Assembly (NCBI GenBank): GCA_002482415.1
Contig: DLFY01000211.1
Location: 1 to 9,315 of the forward strand
Direction: 5' to 3'
Source: Phycisphaerales bacterium UBA7708
GTDB taxonomy: Bacteria > Planctomycetota > Phycisphaerae > Sedimentisphaerales > Anaerohalosphaeraceae
DNA: 9,315 bases
Positions 6,737 through 9,315 of the stretch are shown piece after piece (positions within the stretch are counted from its first letter, which is position 1; each line of letters starts with the position of its first letter). The notes beneath the pieces were generated by a model. That model saw nothing but the letters and a program-made list of their open reading frames with translations, was not told the DNA's origin and searched no databases. The position numbers and the translations under genes were made by a program.

Positions 6737-7606
6737 CTAAATCATTATCCCTGCATGACGATGGCTGTGACATTCAATATTGACCGCAACCGGCAGTGAG
6801 GCAATATGGCAGGGGGCGGTTTCGATGAATACCCCCAGCGCCGTGGTGTCGCCGCCCAGACCCTGCGGTCCAAGGCCCGAGGCATTTACCGCAGCAAGCA
6901 GTGTCTTTTCCATTTCTGTATAATATGGATCAGGATTGTGAGAGCCGATTTTACGGAGCAGGGCTTTCTTGCTCAACAGGCAGCATTGTTCAAAATCGCC
7001 GCCCAGCCCCACACCCACCACAAACGGCGGGCAGGCATTAGCCCCGGCATTTTTGACCACATCGACAATCCATGCCGCAACAGTCTCTGGTTTTTCCGTT
7101 GGATTAAACATCCTGAACTGGCTTTTATTCTCACAGCCGCCGCCTTTGGCCATCAGGGTGATATGAATCCGGTCCCCGGAAACCAGCGACAAGTGAATCA
7201 CTGCCGGCGTGTTGGTTGTGGTGTTCTTGCGATGATTCAGCGGTTCGGCGACTACGCTTTTTCGCAGGAAGCCGTCCTGATATCCCTGAGTAATGCCTTC
7301 GTGAATGGCCGTTATCAGGGTCGCATCGGTTCTGTCATGAGGCGGCGTTACTGCGATCTCGTTTCCCAGTTCCACAAATACAATTGCCAGCCCGGTATCC
7401 TGACACAACGGAATACGGTCTTTTTCGGCAATTTGATAATTCTCAATCAATTGGTCGAGGATTTGCCTGGCACGGGGATTGGATTCTTTTGCGGCAGCAT
7501 TCTGAAGGGCCTGCTTGACGTCTCCCGGCAGTTCATACGCGGCACGAATGGCCAGGTCTCTGACGGCTTCCACGATGACGTGATATGGAATATTTCGCGT
7601 AATCAT
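6737..7606 (-). CDS. fumA: Class I fumarate hydratase (Fe-S), alpha subunit
   Basis: Catalyses, with a beta subunit, the reversible hydration of fumarate to malate in the TCA cycle; the related L(+)-tartrate dehydratase alpha subunit (TtdA) is the main alternative. The 289-residue length matches the alpha chain of two-subunit enzymes. Three cysteines sit in the contexts expected of the [4Fe-4S] ligands: PLCQDTG (C68), GGGCENKSQ (C158) and ANACPP (C192). Also typical are LRKSVV (114-119), NTPAVIH (132-138), GVGLGGDFE (198-206) and GLGPQGLGGDTT (244-255). The start is set by the ATGA overlap with the trmB stop, implying translational coupling. The stop is TAG and the C-terminus (HSHRHAGIMI) looks complete. 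Odd point: the beta subunit is usually adjacent, but the next gene is a glycosidase, and no beta-type sequence occurs in the window. The symbol is used in the sense of a separate alpha subunit, not the fused E. coli FumA. Confidence 0.9.
   Translation of the reverse strand: MITRNIPYHVIVEAVRDLAIRAAYELPGDVKQALQNAAAKESNPRARQILDQLIENYQIAEKDRIPLCQDTGLAIVFVELGNEIAVTPPHDRTDATLITAIHEGITQGYQDGFLRKSVVAEPLNHRKNTTTNTPAVIHLSLVSGDRIHITLMAKGGGCENKSQFRMFNPTEKPETVAAWIVDVVKNAGANACPPFVVGVGLGGDFEQCCLLSKKALLRKIGSHNPDPYYTEMEKTLLAAVNASGLGPQGLGGDTTALGVFIETAPCHIASLPVAVNIECHSHRHAGIMI
7603..7606 (-). promoter_or_regulatory. ATGA stop/start overlap coupling trmB to the fumarase gene
   Basis: The trmB stop TGA (7605-7603) overlaps the fumarase ATG (7606-7604) in the four bases ATGA. 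Such overlaps usually mean termination-reinitiation on one mRNA. A purine-rich GGATGAATCCGA stretch at the end of trmB could supply a weak ribosome site. Confidence 0.75.
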
Positions 7607-8280
7607 TCGGATTCATCCTTATCAACAGGCATGACCCACCTGGTTTTATCCACCAATTGAGCGTCGATGGTATAAGTCTTCCGGCCTTCCTTCATATATT
7701 TGCGTTCATAGTTGGTGCCGACGGTTTCGCCTTCCTGTGCCCCGGCCGGCCGGATAAAATCGATGGGCTTCATGGCGCCGCAGGCAAACGCTCGCTCCAG
7801 CACGTCGGTCATCTGATTAAAATAATCTTCGTGATCCGTGGCGAGATTAATCTTGCCGGAGGAAGTCAGGCAGCGAAGAATCGCCCCAAGATTCATATCG
7901 CAGAAAAACCGCCGCTTATGATGTCTTTTTTTGGGCCAGGGGTCGGGAAAATAAATATGAAAACAATCGATTGAATCGTCGGGGAAAAAATCCTGCACCA
8001 GTTCAGCGGCATCGGCCCGGATCAGCCGGACATTGCTCAAACCCCAGCGTCCCATGCGATCCACGGCATAACGATAATATTTATTGGCCCATTCGATGCC
8101 GAAATAATTAATGTCCGGATTGGCGTTTGCCTCCGAGACCAGGAACGTTCCCTTGCCGGAACCGATTTCTACATGAACAGGCGCCGAACGTCCGAAAACA
8201 GCGGCAAAATCAATCCTGCCATCGATGTCTTCAAATAAAATGGCGATGTCTGAAAAGTCTCTTAATTTTCTAAATTGCAT
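7603..8280 (-). CDS. trmB: tRNA (guanine(46)-N7)-methyltransferase
   Basis: Transfers a methyl group from S-adenosylmethionine to N7 of G46 in the variable loop of tRNAs; cytoplasmic. The 225-residue length is normal for TrmB. The SAM-binding motif I is VEIGSGKGTF (37-46), the acidic motif II is GIEWANK (61-67), and the family signature YFPDPWPKKRHHKRR covers 110-124. ATDHEDYF (147-154) and the C-terminal TNYERKY (189-195), which carries the T-x-x-E substrate-pocket motif, are also present. The ATG at 8280 has only a weak AGG eight bases upstream. It is the first gene of the minus-strand group and overlaps the fumarase gene by ATGA; no functional link between the two products is known. Identification is firm. 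Confidence 0.96.
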   Translation of the reverse strand: MQFRKLRDFSDIAILFEDIDGRIDFAAVFGRSAPVHVEIGSGKGTFLVSEANANPDINYFGIEWANKYYRYAVDRMGRWGLSNVRLIRADAAELVQDFFPDDSIDCFHIYFPDPWPKKRHHKRRFFCDMNLGAILRCLTSSGKINLATDHEDYFNQMTDVLERAFACGAMKPIDFIRPAGAQEGETVGTNYERKYMKEGRKTYTIDAQLVDKTRWVMPVDKDESE

Positions 8281-8555
8281 TTTACTAACCTGAATTTCTC
8301 TTTACAATATCAGTACCTGGTCGCCAATTGTCGGGTTGGTCCCCAGTATCTAATAGAACACAGATATTAACAATGGGGATTTTGCAGAAAAAACAATTAA
8401 AGTCAAGAATTGTATCGTTCGATACGACCAATTGGTGAGAACTATCTGAGATTAGCTCGCGTAAAGAAGATGTGGGATGTTGGGTATAGGCCGGAAAAAT
8501 AAACCCGATAATCCCTGAATGTAGAGGTACTCCGGCGGAATAATGGTGAGGCTGT
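8281..8555. promoter_or_regulatory. Divergent intergenic region between trmB and the isochorismatase-like gene, with two palindromes
   Basis: These 275 bp should carry both divergent promoters, but no strong -35/-10 pair is evident on either strand. Two adjacent symmetric sites stand out: GTATCG-TT-CGATAC (8412-8425) and the perfect ten-base palindrome ACCAATTGGT (8427-8436), one base apart. Together they could form an operator. A 30-codon frame from TTG 8410 to TAA 8502 crosses them, but nothing supports its translation. Confidence 0.35.
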
Positions 8556-9269
8556 ATGATCAGGCCGGCATTGACATTACGAAGACGACGTGTTCTGGTG
8601 GACGTGGATGTCCAGCATGACCTGTTTTTGGCTGACGGAAAAGCCTGTGTGAGAAATCATCGGCGCGTTCTGGCCAATATTCGTCGAGCGATGGCATGGG
8701 CACGTCGTGAACGGATTCGCCAGATATCGCTGGGAATGGTCCAGGACCCCGACCATCATGGAAATAATGGCCACAATGGTCAGTTTTGTGTTGCAGGCTC
8801 GGAGGGGGTTCGCAAGATTCATTATACACTTCGCAAGCGTCATGCCGATTTCGGCGATGATGCCGGTACGGACCTGCCGCGGCAGCTTTTACAGGATTAC
8901 GAACAGGTGATTTTGTATCGTCACACCGAAGATCCCTTCGATCAGCCCCGGATTGACCGTTTACTCAGCGAGACTCGTGCGACGGAGTTTGTCATCATTG
9001 GCGGTGTCATCGAGAACGCGATCAAAATGCTGGTTCTCGGCCTGTTAATCCGTCGCCGAGCTGTGACGCTGCTGACGGATGCCCTCGGCAGCCATGATAA
9101 GGCGGCCGCCGAGGTTGCTTTGCGGCAAATGCATGCCAAGGGTGCCAAACTCACCGACACAAAAACACTGCTGGGTGCTTCTCATCTTCGCATGGTTTAC
9201 GCCTGCACCTGCGATCGCTGCCGCGGAAAACTGCAGCAGAAAGCAGGTCTTGAAGAAAGCACACTGTAG
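8556..9269 (+). CDS. Isochorismatase-fold (cysteine-hydrolase-like) protein lacking the catalytic cysteine
   Basis: A 237-residue cytoplasmic protein of the isochorismatase/nicotinamidase-like fold. Core elements are VLVDVDVQHDLF (13-24; D18 at the catalytic-Asp position), DLPRQLL (106-112), VILYRHTEDPF (118-128) and FVIIGGVIENAIKM (145-158), followed by VTLLTDALGSHD (170-181). In active family members the last-but-one block reads G-x-x-T/D-x-C-V. Here the aligned position is A155, and the usual Lys in the VI-x-K block seems to be Y121 or R122. Two of three triad residues are therefore replaced, and hydrolase chemistry by the standard route is unlikely. The C-terminus adds CTCDRC (C217, C219, C222), a possible metal-binding or redox CxCxxC. 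An in-frame TGA at 8547 fixes the start at 8556 or later; GAGG (8548-8551) precedes it by four bases. It is divergent from trmB. I recall similar Cys-less proteins in planctomycetes but cannot verify that here. Function is unknown. Confidence 0.75.
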   Translation: MIRPALTLRRRRVLVDVDVQHDLFLADGKACVRNHRRVLANIRRAMAWARRERIRQISLGMVQDPDHHGNNGHNGQFCVAGSEGVRKIHYTLRKRHADFGDDAGTDLPRQLLQDYEQVILYRHTEDPFDQPRIDRLLSETRATEFVIIGGVIENAIKMLVLGLLIRRRAVTLLTDALGSHDKAAAEVALRQMHAKGAKLTDTKTLLGASHLRMVYACTCDRCRGKLQQKAGLEESTL

Positions 9270-9315
9270 TAATTATTGTCCTCTTTAAGTCCTCATTTAT
9301 TTGGCCAGATCTTTG

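Noticed and set aside
6730..6737. GGGCGCCC palindrome at the end of the fumarase gene as a terminator or operator
   Set aside because: Eight bases with no loop or U-run, in the short gap before a gene with a strong ribosome site; chance is the simpler explanation.
6806..7660. A 284-codon plus-strand frame opposite the fumarase gene
   Set aside because: It lies fully antisense to an unmistakable fumarase alpha subunit, has no family resemblance and no plausible start signal.
8281..8360. tRNA or riboswitch upstream of trmB
   Set aside because: No T-loop GGTTCGA-type element, cloverleaf or known riboswitch core is visible; partial repeats of TACTG and GACCA do not form a convincing structure.
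9297..9315. Possible end of a minus-strand gene (KDLAK then TAA) entering from the right edge
   Set aside because: Only five codons are visible, which cannot be told from chance, although the frame would suit a convergent neighbour. The 46 bases after the 9269 stop hold nothing else I can support.

Overview
The window looks like chromosomal DNA of a planctomycete, most likely an uncultured member of the Phycisphaerae/Sedimentisphaerales. This is an inference from gene content: secreted PQQ-type propellers that begin W-x-x-WRGP, a GLUG-repeat surface protein entered through a DPYQIWTAQQM-type sequence, and an isochorismatase-fold protein without its cysteine. No rRNA or other taxonomic marker is present. 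I see no mobile element, CRISPR array, tRNA or rRNA gene.

Layout. Positions 1-2178 (+) hold the 3' part of a large exported protein: GLUG beta-solenoid repeats followed by seven exact 49-residue FG-GAP/VCBS-type repeats. It converges on a minus-strand block. Reading down the minus strand, that block is trmB (8280-7603), a class I fumarase alpha subunit (7606-6737, overlapping trmB by ATGA), a Tat-exported clan GH-A-like glycosidase (6703-5321), and two secreted PQQ-like propeller proteins (5219-3792 and 3548-2226). An isochorismatase-like gene (8556-9269, +) is divergent from trmB.

How the genes may work together. trmB and the fumarase gene are probably co-transcribed and translationally coupled. 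The glycosidase gene follows after 33 bp and could be in the same transcript. A weak terminator-like hairpin and a TATAAT promoter then separate it from the first PQQ gene. The second PQQ gene has its own apparent promoter, with a 15-bp inverted repeat (ATACCCA-N-TGGGTAT) in the spacer and touching the -10 box. Four of the seven proteins (the solenoid/propeller protein, both PQQ propellers and the glycosidase) are predicted to be exported, which fits a cell-surface or periplasmic polysaccharide-handling role. That role is inferred from context only.

I found no convincing new defence or mobile system. The points most worth checking are the isochorismatase-fold protein with Ala at the catalytic cysteine position and a CxCxxC tail, the unassigned Tat-exported glycosidase, the fumarase alpha subunit with no beta partner beside it, the palindrome-overlapped promoter at 3608-3627, and the structured intergenic DNA at 3640-3750.
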